In this document: positions 45,675 through 57,031 of the stretch, in pieces
Numbering within the stretch: position 1 is the stretch's first letter
Layout of the letters: each line of letters begins with the position of its first letter
Source of the DNA: Parastagonospora avenae f. sp. tritici 18332-5
Lineage: Eukaryota > Ascomycota > Dothideomycetes > Pleosporales > Phaeosphaeriaceae
Assembly (NCBI GenBank): GCA_022559985.1
Contig: JAFJTR010000031.1
Coordinates: 248,001 to 312,000 of the forward strand
DNA length: 64,000 bases
Direction of reading: 5' to 3'
Program-made: the position numbers and the translations under genes
The notes under the pieces: model-generated
What the model saw: the letters and a program-made list of their open reading frames with translations, nothing else
The model's database searches: none
What the model was told of the DNA's origin: nothing

Positions 45675-46245
45675 GGCTAGATGGCAAGGTGTGCGATGTA
45701 CAACTATTGATGTTACTGGGGATGTGTAGGATAATGTAGGAATGTAGCATATGAGGACACGACAGCATTGGTTAGAAAACGGCATGGCCGGCGCTGATGC
45801 CAAAGCATATAGACAGGATGTCTTTCCAAGACATGAGTAATTAACACATATTACGCTCTTGATTGTAGGCTTGTCTATACATTCTAGCGAAAATAGAAAG
45901 AAAAGTCAGAACCGAGGATTTGGATACAAAGGTGGTAATGGTGGTGCAGCCGCGGGATCCCTGTCCAGCCTTTGGCGACATGAGAGCTCCGCAAGCTCCT
46001 CCGCATTGCTGTGCTCCCCCACTATACCCACACACCCTGCATCTGTCATACTGAGCATGGAAGCCACGAGAAGTCCCGCACCAATGCCACGCGAAGCGCG
46101 CGATTGCCTGTAGTCGATGTGACGCTTGCGCTTGCTACAAACGCGGCTGATCCCCGCCGACGTCACTTAGCCTTGGAATACCTCCAGTCCGCCAGTCCGC
46201 CATAGCTCCACCCGCTTACCACATCACTACCATACGACAACCGCC
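45675..46245. other. Intergenic stretch, 570 bp
   Basis: PET127 3' UTR and promoter of the UBA/USP-like gene. No other feature seen. Confidence 0.5.
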
Positions 46246-48680
46246 ATGGCGACAGACGAAAATGTCGACACGCTTCTTAGCTTCATAGACGGCCAGCTCA
46301 GTCGCGACGAAGCCCTGCAGCTTCTCAGGGTGGGTAGTTCTCTCATGTGCATACAAGCAGCCTAACAAATGTGTGAAGATCAGCGACAACAATCTCGAAG
46401 CTGCGGCAAACAAATTCTTCGAGACGGGCCCTGCGAATATCAACAAGCTTTTGAGGGATGCGGTACCGAGATGGGACGAGACTGCGTTTGGGGGAGGTCA
46501 GAATGGTGGAGCGCCAACCAGTACGTAAAAGCAGGGCAGCACCGAGAGAACACGGGCTGACAAGAGGTGTTCTCAGGCTTCAACATAGACTACGGCCCAC
46601 ACAGCAATGTTCAGAGCAGAGCACCCACGCGCCCGCCCTCGCGAACGAGCCAGGTTTCTACGCACCTTGGCGATGCGCCCATGCAGAGTACGTGTCTGGG
46701 ACGCGAGGTGGAATGTAGATGCTGACTGGCGGGGCAGGTATAGAGAATACACAGGAGTCTGGCGTCGTAGGCAGCTCGAAACCCGTGTTTGGCCCGGCGA
46801 ACCAGGACTATTATCCTGAAGATACGTGGGCTATGGTGCCGACGTCGACTGAGGTCATACCGGATCCTTCACCGAGCCAACGCAAGCGCGAAGAAGGCCA
46901 TCCGGCAATTCTGAAGCCGTCACCGAGATTCAACTATCTGCCTGCGCTAATCAGCATCCTGCACTCCATACCACTATTTCGAAATGCGCTGCTTGCGCCG
47001 AATATCACCCAGAGGAACTACTGGATGGGCGACGACTGGTGGAAGGGCAGTCCAGCATTGCCGGCACGTGTCACCGATACGGCTGCTGAGCGTGAAGAGG
47101 CACACAGTTTGGATATCATTTACGAGGCACAGAGATTGATGGCGTTTCTGGACAACTCCGACAGGGCCTATGCAACAGTAAGCTCAATGCTGGAACTCGA
47201 CGCTTGGAAAGAGTCACATCCAACCATGGAGGACGACGACGACGATCTCATAAAATTCCTCTTACTCTGGAGTGCCGCCTACGAAGCCCAGGTCCCTGCT
47301 GCCCAGCTCAACGGTTTGATACGATCTATCGTCAAGATTGGGAATGAGACTGTGAATAACTTCGTCCTCGATGCATCTGTTGTCAGAGAGGGGACCAAGA
47401 AGGACTACAGCATCTACGACGTTCTCGATGAGCATCTCTTCGCTTCAGCTACGGGAAGCGCACATCTCTCGGAACCCAGCAAAGTGCTCATCTTGCGTCT
47501 CACGTCTGCGACTACAAATGCCCAAGGCCTGGGCTGTCGCATTCCCGCAACTCTGTATCCCGATCGCTACCTGGAAGCCAACAAACCCGTTATCGACGCC
47601 ATGTTTGGTGACATGAAGAAGTACGAGGACGAAGTGAAGGAGGTCGAAGCTACAATTCAGCGGCTAAAGTATCACACACCGAAGAAAGAGAAGGCGAAGA
47701 AAGTCGAGACTCTCAAGCTTCTAGAAACCAGCATGAAGGCTTTTAAGCCACAGACCGAGGATGAGACGCCAGATCCAAAAGATGCCCTGGTCCTCTCCCA
47801 ACTAGAAGCTCTCCACCAGAGCGTCGAAGCCAAACTCGCCGCTCTCGAAGAGCAAACAAAGCAAGTCCGCGAGACCCTCCAAAGTATCTCCAGCCGCTTC
47901 AAACCCATCGTCGACGACGGCGCCGAAGCCCTCATCGACATCACCGAGCCCTCCTACCCCCCAGGCCAAAGCCCCCAAGACGCTATGCACCACCCCTACC
48001 ACCTCTGCGGCGTCGCCACGCACTTCGGCGTCATCTACCTCCTGCACCCAGATCACCAATCGCCCACCCTCGGCGCCCAACAATGGTGGCGCATCCAATA
48101 CGACACGGAAACCTCGTCCCCCAGCCTGCGCCGCGACCGCCTCACCCAGCAAGAAGTCGTCGAGCGCGCGGCGACCGAATCCCCCGCCGCGCTGCTCATC
48201 TACGCACACGCCGACGCGCTATCCGTCGCGCCCATGCCGCTGTCCAAACCACTCGAAGACTTCGTCAAGAAAGACGGCGCCTATTTCCTCGAGGAGTTAC
48301 AAGGGGATTGGCAGGCGATGGACACGTCTGAAACAGTGGCCATGGGCGATTGGGACAAGGACCCGCCGGACTACGAGTACGATTGGAATGCCGTTTCGGC
48401 GAGTCAGTGGCAAAGTCGTGCGAGGGGGGATAGTAGCGCGACGCTCACGCCGAATACGGAACATGATGGCGGGGGCGTGAGGGAGATGGTGGAGGTTAAT
48501 GGCGGCATGGATGCGATGATGGGCGTGAGTTCGCGTGCGAGCAGTGAAACGGTTGAAGGCGATGCTATGGAGGTTGAGCATGGGAGGGCCGTGTTGGCGG
48601 AAAACGTCATGCCGGATGGAGATGGGAGGGAGGAGTTAAGAGTGCAGCATATTGAGGTTGCGGAGAAGAAGGGCGGGTAG
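46246..48680 (+). CDS. UBA-domain protein with degenerate ubiquitin-protease (USP25/28-like) fold
   Basis: Exons are 46246-46329, 46379-46520, 46577-46687 and 46738-48680 (introns 49-56 bp), giving 759 residues. A UBA-like domain occupies the first 45 residues (VDTLLSFIDGQLSRDEALQLLRIS, LEAAANKFFE). A disordered linker follows. The remainder has USP-like landmarks: YLPALISILHSIPLFRNALLAP where a USP has its cysteine box and first helix, a long predicted coiled coil (YEDEVKEVEATIQRLKYH), and near the C-terminus YHLCGVATHFGVIYLLHPDHQ with QWWRIQYDTE in the position of the USP histidine box. I see neither the catalytic cysteine motif nor the usual GHY histidine, so it is probably a non-catalytic ubiquitin-binding protein. 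Confidence 0.75.
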
Positions 48681-48916
48681 TGGAGTCGCATAGCTTGGAG
48701 TTTCTTGGGGCTGGACTTTATTTCATCTTGAAGCGGTATAATCACGCATTTTGGAGATGGCGAGGGAGAAATGGCATTGCTACACCCTGACCTATTCGAC
48801 TCGGCGTCGAATGGCTGGCTTTCCCCGTATCTTTCGAGCGGTCGTATAGCATGTGTCTCATCACATCATGGCGTGCGGGTATTTCATCCTTGCTCATCGA
48901 AATGCTCCTGCATCTC

Positions 48917-50879
48917 TCACCGCGGCGTCGTTGAGCCCTCGCTCCCACTTCTCATACCCATTTCAACCTCTTCTACCTCTCCCTCCCCCTCTTTCCCAAC
49001 ACCCCCCCTCCTCACCACCCCCTCCCCCTCCCCGAAAATCCCATACCCAACCTCCGTCCCCCTCTTCTTCCTCCCCCCATACAACTCCTGCTCCAACTCC
49101 CTCGTATCTGCCCTTACCAGCTTCTCCTCGCCCAACCCAGTCCTTCCCCTCGCGGCCCTGGCCATCGCAAACGCCGCGCGCAGCGGCGTCATCGTATACC
49201 CGCTCCTCACCAAGGAACTGCAGAACTGCGCGTCCAGCCACAACACGTACATGCTCAGCGCCCAGGCGAAGTGGCAGAAGACGAAGAGCCCCGACAGCAT
49301 GGTGCTGAAGCCCCATTGGTACGTGGGGTTGGCGGTGTCGGGGAGGCAGCGGGAGCGCTCGGAGAGGAAGGTGTAGTTGTAGGGCTTGGAGGCGTAGCAG
49401 TAGGAGGAGGTGGTGTTTAGGTCGAGGAGGTCGTAGGTGGAGCCGTGGGTTGTTATGTTGTATGTTTCTGCGCCTGCTAGAAGTTAGTTTTGTGAGAAAG
49501 GATGGGGAAGGGGAAGATGGGGCGCACAGTTTCTGGTTTCGCCGCCTTTGCCTTCGAGATTCCAGCTTTTGAGGGTGAAGGTCTTATTGTTGCCGGGGTA
49601 GTTGAAGCGACCTGGTTTGGGTGTTAGTTTGCGGTGGGATGGGAGGATGTGGCGGGATAGTGGGCGGACTTACAAACTTCGTCGAAGCTTCTGAAGCTGT
49701 AGGAGTAGCCGTAGTCAGAGCTGTAATGCGTCCGCTGGTACTCTGTGATGTTGAGTATGGTGCCGTTGTTGAATTGACAATCGCCTGTGTAAATTGTCAA
49801 TTTGACGTTCTGTGTGTGCTACGACTCGTACAAAACCTACAATATCGACGTCGCGAAGAGAGGGCATCATATTGCTTGTTGTACAACTCAGCGTCAAGGC
49901 ATGTCGGGGCTTCCCATGTCTCGTTCCACGTGCCCGTAGCCATGAGCGAGTATTTGATTGAAGCAGCGGGGACAATGTTGCTGGTATTGTCGAGCGACAC
50001 CCAGGCGATGCTCGTGCTATCGTATCCGGTCATTGCGCTGAGGAACATGGGTATACTGATGATGTACAATGTGGCCAGCCACACGTAGAAGAATAAGGCC
50101 TTGGTCCGTTTGCTCTTCGCATACCACAGTTCTTTGAGCAGGGTCCATAGTGATAGGAGGCTGGGGCCTTCAAGTGCAATCCTCTGGAAAATCTGGAATG
50201 ATGCTGGATGCCGCTCAATAGCACGGAGCAGCGCATCAGAAAAGACAATGTATCCGATCCACCAGGCAAGCAGCTGCACTCCGCGTCCAATGAAGACATC
50301 CCAAGCTACATCAATGGTCTTTGCCTGAGAGAAAGTGAAGCGGCCGAAGGTCTGATCCAGCACAAACAGCTTTTCAACTCCCCTAACCGTCGCATTTTCA
50401 GGAGTGCCGAAGCTCTGTCCGCAGCTCTGGATCTTGTCCTGGAATATGCCGTAGAATGGACGGTCGCCATTGCCTCCTGTATTGATGTGCGTGAAATTCC
50501 CAAGCAACACCATGGGTGTGATGCCGAGCGCGAGGACGAGCGAGAATGCATAGATCTGCTCTTTTGAAGGAATGAAGCTCGTCCTGGACCATTTTCCGTT
50601 CGTCTTGGAATTCATGAATCGGTGAAACGCATGTGGTGCTTCCGCATACGCCGCCGCCCAGTCTGACTTGGTCGACCATCGAACATTTTGCTCCGTCTCT
50701 TTGATCATGCGTCTCGTCTTCCCAAACACACGCATCCAATCCCCCCGCGAGCGCCAATTCCATCTCTTCTTTTCCTCCTTCTCCTCTACATCTCTCGCCC
50801 AGGACGACGAATAAGAAGGAAGGGATTCTTCCGTGGGACTCGACAATTCCACCGACACATAATTGCCCTCACTCGTCAT
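48917..50879 (-). CDS. Polytopic membrane protein of unknown function
   Basis: Exons are 50879-49841, 49784-49674, 49611-49528 and 49473-48917 (introns 54-62 bp), giving 596 residues. The N-terminal 120 residues are cytosolic and charged. At least five membrane segments follow, for example YAFSLVLALGITPMVLLGNF, VQLLAWWIGYIVFSDALL, ALFFYVWLATLYIISIPMFL and LFVFCHFAWALSMYVLWL. A cysteine-containing, N-glycosylatable loop lies before the last one (NNGTILNITEYQ, NNKTFTLKSW, NITTHGSTYD). The tail is Glu/Gly-rich. I recognise no family; the pattern is that of a fungus-specific plasma-membrane protein. The acceptor of the third intron is TAGCAG, so two splice products differing by one residue are possible. 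Confidence 0.8.
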
Positions 50880-52271
50880 GACGGGCGTTACTTATACAGA
50901 CATCCGACAAGGCACACTAATGCGTGGCGAAGCCAAAATGCAACAACAACTCGGGTCTCGTCGCGTGTGGGATCAAGCAACGCGAAATCTGGGGCACGCC
51001 GCGAGATTCAAGAACTCGGTGCCTGAGCACAGATGACAGGAAATTCGCCATGGGTACCTGGCGGGCGAATTGGGCGTGTTGGATCGTCGAAGGTGGGAGG
51101 CCTGAATGTACTCAGCCACCCGCGCATGGCAGGGGTGGCCGTCCTTTAAATACGAAGATAGCTTGTCGGAGGCATTGCGGAGGGATACCAGAGGTGGGAA
51201 TAGTCTCCTGGAAAGGGCGCCAGTTTGCAAAAACATTGTTCCAATTGACATGACCGCAAATGTTTTTGACAGGCGTGTTCATGGTTGTTGTGTTCTGAAG
51301 ACGACGCTAGACAATTCCGCATGGCAAGGATCATCCAGGCCCGCCGTACGTCACAGCTATTTGGCCCCATTGGAGCACCGAACCACCATCATCATCTTGG
51401 TGATACAAAGATAGCCATACCATTGACGGAACCTAGAAATTGTAGGTCGATCGGCGTGCTTACGCCCCGCAATACGTACACTCGCAGAGTGCTGCATGAG
51501 TGACGGCAGTGCACGGAGATCGAAATGACGATGTTGATAAATTGGAAACATCCAGAAGTAGAATCATGTCGCGAGGTGACGGCAGAGTAAACATGCATAC
51601 ATGATATGTGCTGGCGAACGATATTGTTATGTATCTATAAGTCCTAGCGATACACCGTCCCGAAGAACTCACAATCACAAGGTCGTTCAATTGATTCAAG
51701 GAACGACACAGCATTCTACATGCCATGACATTGCCGTCGTCTAAATTACACCGGTATCAGGGACCGCAATAATTCCTGCGCGCTCTGTCTGGAAGCTCCT
51801 AGTTCCTTATAAGAAAATGTCAACCTGATTTACTCTGGTTCTTTTCTGAAACTATATTATATGCTGACATTCTACTGGGCCTTTTCAGACTAACGCGTAA
51901 AAGGACAGTCGTCCTCTAATAGTATATTGAATTTGAACGGCGTACGCACGAATTATTGCTGCACCTGGTGCTAACCCATCCAATTATGACATCTTTACGA
52001 ACATTCTGGTCCTGGCAGGAATCAATGACTTCTAATCTGCGCAGGCAATCCACATTACTCACATACATGCAATTGAAGGTGAAGTGGAAATGCCGCGCAC
52101 ACATCACCGTTCGCAAGGCTCATCCTGACCCTCACCTTCATCTCTGTTCTTCACTCTCACCTCCCTAGTATCCCAGTCATATAGCCGCCTCTCCCTTCTA
52201 ACCTACTCATCCACTCCACCAACCTCCCGCTACCAACTCAACCAAAACAACTCTTAAATCAACCACCCACC
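50880..52271. other. Gene-free stretch, 1.4 kb
   Basis: Divergent gap between the membrane-protein gene and the first of two tandem paralogues. The section 51740-52000 is AT-rich. No convincing gene, repeat or tRNA seen on either strand. The last 150 bp are CT-rich leader. Confidence 0.5.
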
Positions 52272-52807
52272 ATGCCTCCCAAGAAGAAAATCCCCACCGA
52301 CACCCCCGCAGAAGAAGCACGTGGCCCATTCCGCTGGACTCTCGAAAACGAGCGCAAGCTCCTCGTCCTCACTCAAGGCCGCTATCTCTCTGGCGAAGAC
52401 TACGAGCGACTTGTTTCCGTCTTTCCAGGTACGCATAACATTGCAGCATACACACTTGATTCTTGTTAACTGGGTTGGTATGGATAGGCACGAATCTCAA
52501 TGGTGTCAAGATTAAGTGCTCGCGATTCCGCGTGGAGCAGCGCAATTTGTATGAGGAGCTGGGATGGGACCTGTCGGACGGTGGGGCGGTGAAGAAGACG
52601 CCGACCAAGCGTGGTGCGAAGGGCGAGGGTGTGGACGGCGAGACGCCTACGAAGAAGTCGCGTACGCCTAGGGCGAAGAAGGGCAAGGGAAAGGATGATG
52701 AGGTGAAGAAAGATGAGGTCGCCAATAGCGACGAGGATGAGGTTGAACCTGAGGGTGAGGTCACTGCTGGCGTCAAGGAGGAGCAGGTTGATGATGAAGA
52801 GGTTTGA
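52272..52807 (+). CDS. Small DNA-binding-like protein, tandem paralogue 1
   Basis: Exon 1 is 52272-52428, the intron 52429-52487 (GTTAAC branch, GGATAG), and exon 2 is 52488-52807, giving 158 residues. The globular part (about residues 18-80) reads FRWTLENERKLLVLTQGRYL, then DYERLVSVFPGTNLNGVKIK and FRVEQRNLYEELGW. The pattern of Trp, helix, helix, then a basic third helix is that of a SANT/Myb-like or histone-H1-like DNA-binding fold. The second half is a Lys/Glu/Thr-rich tail with two copies of a KTPTKR/TPTKKSR motif and an acidic end (KEEQVDDEEV). It is likely a nuclear chromatin-associated protein, but no named family is recognised. A related gene follows 431 bp downstream. Confidence 0.8.
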
Positions 52808-53238
52808 GTGCCTGACCGATGAGAAGGTGGTCGGATTTGGAGTCGACATGGAAAAGGGCATTTTGTACATTACTTCGACTGCATTCTCAGCATGTGTCCA
52901 ATTCATTCGATAAGATACCTGGACGCATGCAGTTTGGCAAGATATCTAGGCCCGCATTCAATCCGACAAGATATCTGAGCATGCCATCAGTTCAATACGA
53001 CACGTCGAGTGCCTGCAAGTGAAAGCGTACTCGTGCTCATACTCACTCACCACTCTTTCCCCACCCGCCCGTCTCTCCTCTCATCTTCACTCTCACTCCT
53101 CCGCGTCTCCACCAGGCACACGTAAGTCACCCCACCCAGCCCTTTCTCTCTTTCCCTCCACCCCACTCCTCATCTCAACTCTCGACTCTCAACACCCAAG
53201 AACCAAACCATCCACTAACCACCAACCAACCCATCAAG
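52808..53238. other. Gap between tandem paralogues, with leader intron
   Basis: The gap contains three imperfect repeats of an AAGATATCT/GATACCT-like string (52,911-52,977). On the plus strand a leader intron is likely at 53122-53238 (GTAAGT donor, CACTAAC branch, AAG acceptor), whose acceptor directly abuts the ATG of the second paralogue. Confidence 0.5.
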
Positions 53239-53798
53239 ATGGCTCATGGTGTCAAGAAATTCATCTCCTCCCGCCACAACGACACCATCGATTCCCCCAC
53301 AAAGTTCACCTGGGAGGGGGCAAACGACAACAAAGTAACCATCCCTCCCTCCCTCCACTCTCAAGCCTCACTAACATCTACCAGCTCCTCCTCCTAACCC
53401 AAGGCCGCTACGTCAAGACCGAAGAATACGCTCAACTCGCCTCGGCCTTCTCCGGCGTGACCGTCGGCAGCATCCGCAACCGCATCTCCGCCCTGCGCAT
53501 CAAGCAGCGCAATCTCTACGAGGAGATGGGCTGGCAGGTACCCGAGGGCGGGGCGGGATATAGCGCGAAGAAGAAGCGCAGTGCGGAGGGAGGGGAGGAG
53601 GGGACGCCGAGCAAGAAGCCGCGTACTGAGCAGGGTGAGGACACGCCTACGCCTGCTAAGAAGCCGCGGGCCAAGAAAGGAGCGGCGAAGATCGTGGAGG
53701 AGGGCATTCAGGGTGAGGAGGTGGGTCAGAGTGTTGACGAGGAGATCAAGCCTTGGAACGGTGTCAAGGAGGAGCAGTTTGAGGACGAGGAGATTTGA
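53239..53798 (+). CDS. Small DNA-binding-like protein, tandem paralogue 2
   Basis: Exon 1 is 53239-53334, the intron 53335-53384 (CTAAC branch, ACCAG), and exon 2 is 53385-53798, giving 169 residues. It aligns with paralogue 1 over the whole globular part: FTWEGANDNKLLLLTQGRYV, EYAQLASAFSGVTVGSIRNR and IKQRNLYEEMGW. The tail has the same design: a lysine-rich part with TPSKKPR and TPTPAKKPRAKK, then an acidic end (KEEQFEDEEI). The intron position differs: here it falls before LLLLTQGRY, in paralogue 1 after the VFPG turn. Duplication was therefore followed by intron loss and gain, or the split is old. Probably nuclear; function unknown. Confidence 0.8.
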
Positions 53799-54255
53799 GC
53801 TTGACGGGGACTTCCGGCTTTCAAGTCTGGCGGTGATGGATATGAGTTTGGTGCGGTTCGAGATAGCGTTCTAGATACGCGTTGGATGCGCGAATGAGTT
53901 GGATACAGAGCGGATAACATAGTCGTCACGAGTTTCTCACTAAACCTAAGCAATGCGTCAATGACAGCTCCCATATCAAGCTCTTCGCTCGTTCCTGGTT
54001 GAAATGAATTCAAATGTCAGCGCCGAGTTGGTCTATGATTGTCAGCATGGAGCATATCAAGTGGGGCATGTTGGGAAGAGAAAGTGCTGGAGAATGTGTA
54101 TTGGGGACCGCCACGGTATTGTGGCTACTTTGCTCCTGAATGCTGAGGTATCTTTCTAACGCCCCGCGCCGTATCCATGTCCTTGGAAGTTTGATCTTGC
54201 GCCGTAAAATGCATCCCACATGCTGTGTCATCATAGCCCAGATGCTAGGCTTACT
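53799..54255. other. Convergent intergenic stretch, 457 bp
   Basis: 3' UTRs of paralogue 2 and UFD1. No other feature seen. Confidence 0.5.
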
Positions 54256-55424
54256 CTATTTATCGCCCTTCTTCTTGCGCAGCGTCTGCCCAGCACCGTC
54301 GAAGTGTTTTGACTCCTTCTGTTCGCCTTCCTCCTCCTTGCCTTTCAAAGGCTTGATTTCATAGCCGAAAAACAGCTTGCCGGGAGCTAATCGGAGCGGC
54401 TGCGGACCGTTGGTGCGTCGCACTGTGGGTGGCGGGTTTGATGACTGTCCGGTAATGGGAGTGGAAGCCTGCGGAGTTGGGGCCTTGCTACCCTTCTTGG
54501 CAAGCTTATGGCCCGTGGTGAGGAAGTTCGAGGACGTGGCCTGGGCTCCAACGGCGGCAGTAGTCGATGATGGTGCGATGGCGGCGTAGTTGATGGATTG
54601 CGCCATGGTCCCCTGAGAATGAAGCGTACCGCCCTTTCCAGCCATAACACCCTTGCCGCTCCGCGGTGTGCTCGTGCCGCTCGTCTTCTGTGGCTCCTGG
54701 TAGCCGATCGGTGGGGCGAAGTCAACCGACAAGTCAGTCTCCAAAGTGCAGATGGCTTTGCTGGCATGCTCGGGCTTCGTCTCTAGGACTGCTATGCTGA
54801 AGACATCGTCGTTGTACGCAAATGTGAAGATATCGCCCTGAGTAAGACATGAGAAGTTTCGGAACGCGTTCTCGAGAACAGCTTTGGGATCGGAAATTTC
54901 GAGGAATGACGGGTCTTGCGGCTGTAGCTTGATGAATGTGCCGAGAGGGAGGTTTGTGGACTTGACCTGGAGCAGATCACCGGGCTCTAGTTTCAGTGTC
55001 TGCATGAGCTGGAGGATGTCAGTGAACGCTGCCTTGTACAGACTTCTGGCAACTTACCCAGTATGGGAGATAGATCTTGCCCTCTTCCGCAATGAACTCC
55101 AGTACACCAGCGTGTGTCGTCTTACCATCTTCTTTGCCGTTTATCAGCTCGAAGAGCATGGGATATGTGATGTGCAGGCGGGTGAGCTTGTCGAGAGCAC
55201 TGGGAGGAAGGAACACTTTGCCGCCGTGGTTTGCTTCTTCGCGCTCCGGACCAGGCAGCATGACGATGGGATAGCAGCGGAAATACTCGTCGAACCGTCG
55301 TGGAGCGCCACCGCGCCGCATAGCTTGGTACATGGCCATCGGGTCGTCTTCGTTGTAGAAGCCGGGGTTGAACTGCGAGAGGTGAGTTTGGTGGTAGTAG
55401 AAGTGGTGGGGTCGTTCTTACCAT
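54256..55424 (-). CDS. UFD1: Ubiquitin fusion degradation protein Ufd1
   Basis: Coding exons are 55424-55422, 55372-55058 and 55008-54256, giving 356 residues. Both introns are 49 bp. The first coding exon is just the ATG, followed at once by GTAAGA. Without it the protein would start at an internal methionine and lose the conserved FNPGFYNEDD region. Ufd1 blocks: FRCYPIVMLPGPE, GGKVFLPPSALDKLTRLHITYPMLFELIN, GVLEFIAEEGKIYLPYW and LKLEPGDLLQVKSTNLPLGT, FIKLQPQDPSFLEI. The C-terminal half is a disordered region with a Cdc48/Npl4-binding character. Ufd1 with Npl4 recruits the Cdc48 ATPase to ubiquitinated substrates, including ER-associated degradation substrates. Confidence 0.94.
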
Positions 55425-55720
55425 GTTGGGAGACCAGACTTTGTGTGTGGAAGGTGCAAAAGTGAGGAGGGAATGCACGGGATTGTTGTGGAACAGCAAG
55501 AAGGAGCAAAGTGTAGTTTGTTGTAAAGTCGTGTCGAAAATATATAGGCCAGAAAGCGAATGACGACAGGGTGCTAGGTAACGCTTTGGTAGCGCGCAAC
55601 TTCACCCGCGTCGGAGCTCCGCAAAGGACGCCGACGACCGTGCTCAAGCTCTCCAAAATATCGCGAAAGACGTCACTACGCGAGGCCACCACAACACCAC
55701 ACATCACCACTCTTGGAACC

Positions 55721-57031
55721 ATGGCCAGCTCTAGTGGCACGCACAACCCTGCGCGACCAAAGCGGGCTGGAGAAAAATTCACGCGCACACACCATCTAGA
55801 CGGCGACGAACCATCATCGAAGAAACCACGATTCGACCCCCGCAACCCCTCCACGCTCGCACCTGATGCCGATGACGAGGAAGACCCAGTGCTAGAGGCG
55901 GACGTAATAGGGAAGAGCGCAGGAATCAAGCGCAATGCAGTCAACATCGACGGCTATGATTCGGACAGTTCCACAGAGAACTTCAATGCACGCGCAGAGG
56001 CCAGGAACAACAAAGACAAGCCTTCGAAGGATGATGATGAAGACGACGACATGTTTGCCGAAGAAGACAAGGACGACGATCAAGATGAGGAGTCGCGAAG
56101 GGACCAAACGCAGAAGAAGAAACTGCGTTTCCTCGACGTAGACGAAATCGAGGGCCAGGAAGAAAACAGCAAGTCTGGAGGGCACGTGGCAGCCGACTTC
56201 ACCAAAGGGCCGAAAGACGCCACCGATGAGATGGAGAGCAGCAGCGATGATGGCGACGATGAAGACCGCGACCGAGTCGACTCGGACATGGACGAGGAAC
56301 TAGGCGCAGGCAGCAAGAAACACCACGCGCCAAAGGTAGACGCGTTCAATATGCGTGCCGAGCAAGAAGAGGGTCGATTCGATGAAGCTGGCAATTTTGT
56401 GCGCAAGGCCTACGATCCAGAGGCTGCGCAAGATTCATGGTTAGAAGGAATATCGAAAAAAGACATGAGGAAGGCAAAGGAGGCTCAGGACATGAGGGAT
56501 GCTGAGCGCAAAGCCCGAGAGCGCGCAGAGGATGCCATCGCAACTAGTGATGTTCTCTCAAATCTAATCTCATATCTGGAGGTCGGAGAGACTCCCATGG
56601 AAGCCTTGGTACGGTACGGCAAGGCAGCGCCGAAGAAGCAGCCCAAGAAAAAGAAGAGCCAAGCTATGGAAGTCGACGTCGATCCAGCACAAGAAGCTGC
56701 GGCCGCGAAAGCCAAAGAAGCTATTGACACTATCACCGAATGCGCCGGCCGACTCTCAGATAGAGGAGCCGAGGAGATTTACGAAAATAGCCGCGAGGAG
56801 ATCATGCGACAGTACAAGCGCGAGACTGGAGAGGACTGGAAAAATCCCCATCCCGAGGCCGTCCAGTGGGAGTTCCATTGGTTCACAGCACCGGAGGGGG
56901 ACATTAATGGACCCTACGATCAAGCCACAATGCAAGCTTGGGAACAAGCGGGACAATTCGCAGCCGGTGCCGAGTTCCGTAGAGTTGGCGAGACCGAATG
57001 GTCGCGGTTGCTGGATTTTGACGACGATTGA
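55721..57031 (+). CDS. LIN1: Lin1/CD2BP2-like GYF-domain protein of the U5 snRNP
   Basis: A single exon of 436 residues from the ATG at 55721. The frame is open for 50 codons further upstream, but that part is rich in Thr/Arg and lies in the short divergent promoter with UFD1, so the inner ATG is preferred. The protein starts with a basic patch (KRAGEKFTRTHHLD, KKPRFDPRN), then VNIDGYDSDSSTENFNARA and a long acidic region. DAFNMRAEQEEGRFDEAGNF is diagnostic of Lin1/CD2BP2. The C-terminal GYF domain (about 370-430) shows WEFHWFTAPEGDINGPYDQATMQAW. CD2BP2 joins U5 snRNP assembly in the nucleus and is released before splicing. Confidence 0.92.
   Translation: MASSSGTHNPARPKRAGEKFTRTHHLDGDEPSSKKPRFDPRNPSTLAPDADDEEDPVLEADVIGKSAGIKRNAVNIDGYDSDSSTENFNARAEARNNKDKPSKDDDEDDDMFAEEDKDDDQDEESRRDQTQKKKLRFLDVDEIEGQEENSKSGGHVAADFTKGPKDATDEMESSSDDGDDEDRDRVDSDMDEELGAGSKKHHAPKVDAFNMRAEQEEGRFDEAGNFVRKAYDPEAAQDSWLEGISKKDMRKAKEAQDMRDAERKARERAEDAIATSDVLSNLISYLEVGETPMEALVRYGKAAPKKQPKKKKSQAMEVDVDPAQEAAAAKAKEAIDTITECAGRLSDRGAEEIYENSREEIMRQYKRETGEDWKNPHPEAVQWEFHWFTAPEGDINGPYDQATMQAWEQAGQFAAGAEFRRVGETEWSRLLDFDDD

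Noticed and set aside
55571..55720. Upstream in-frame start for the LIN1 protein
   Set aside because: It would place the start inside the 296-bp divergent promoter with UFD1; the inner ATG in AACCATGG context is better.
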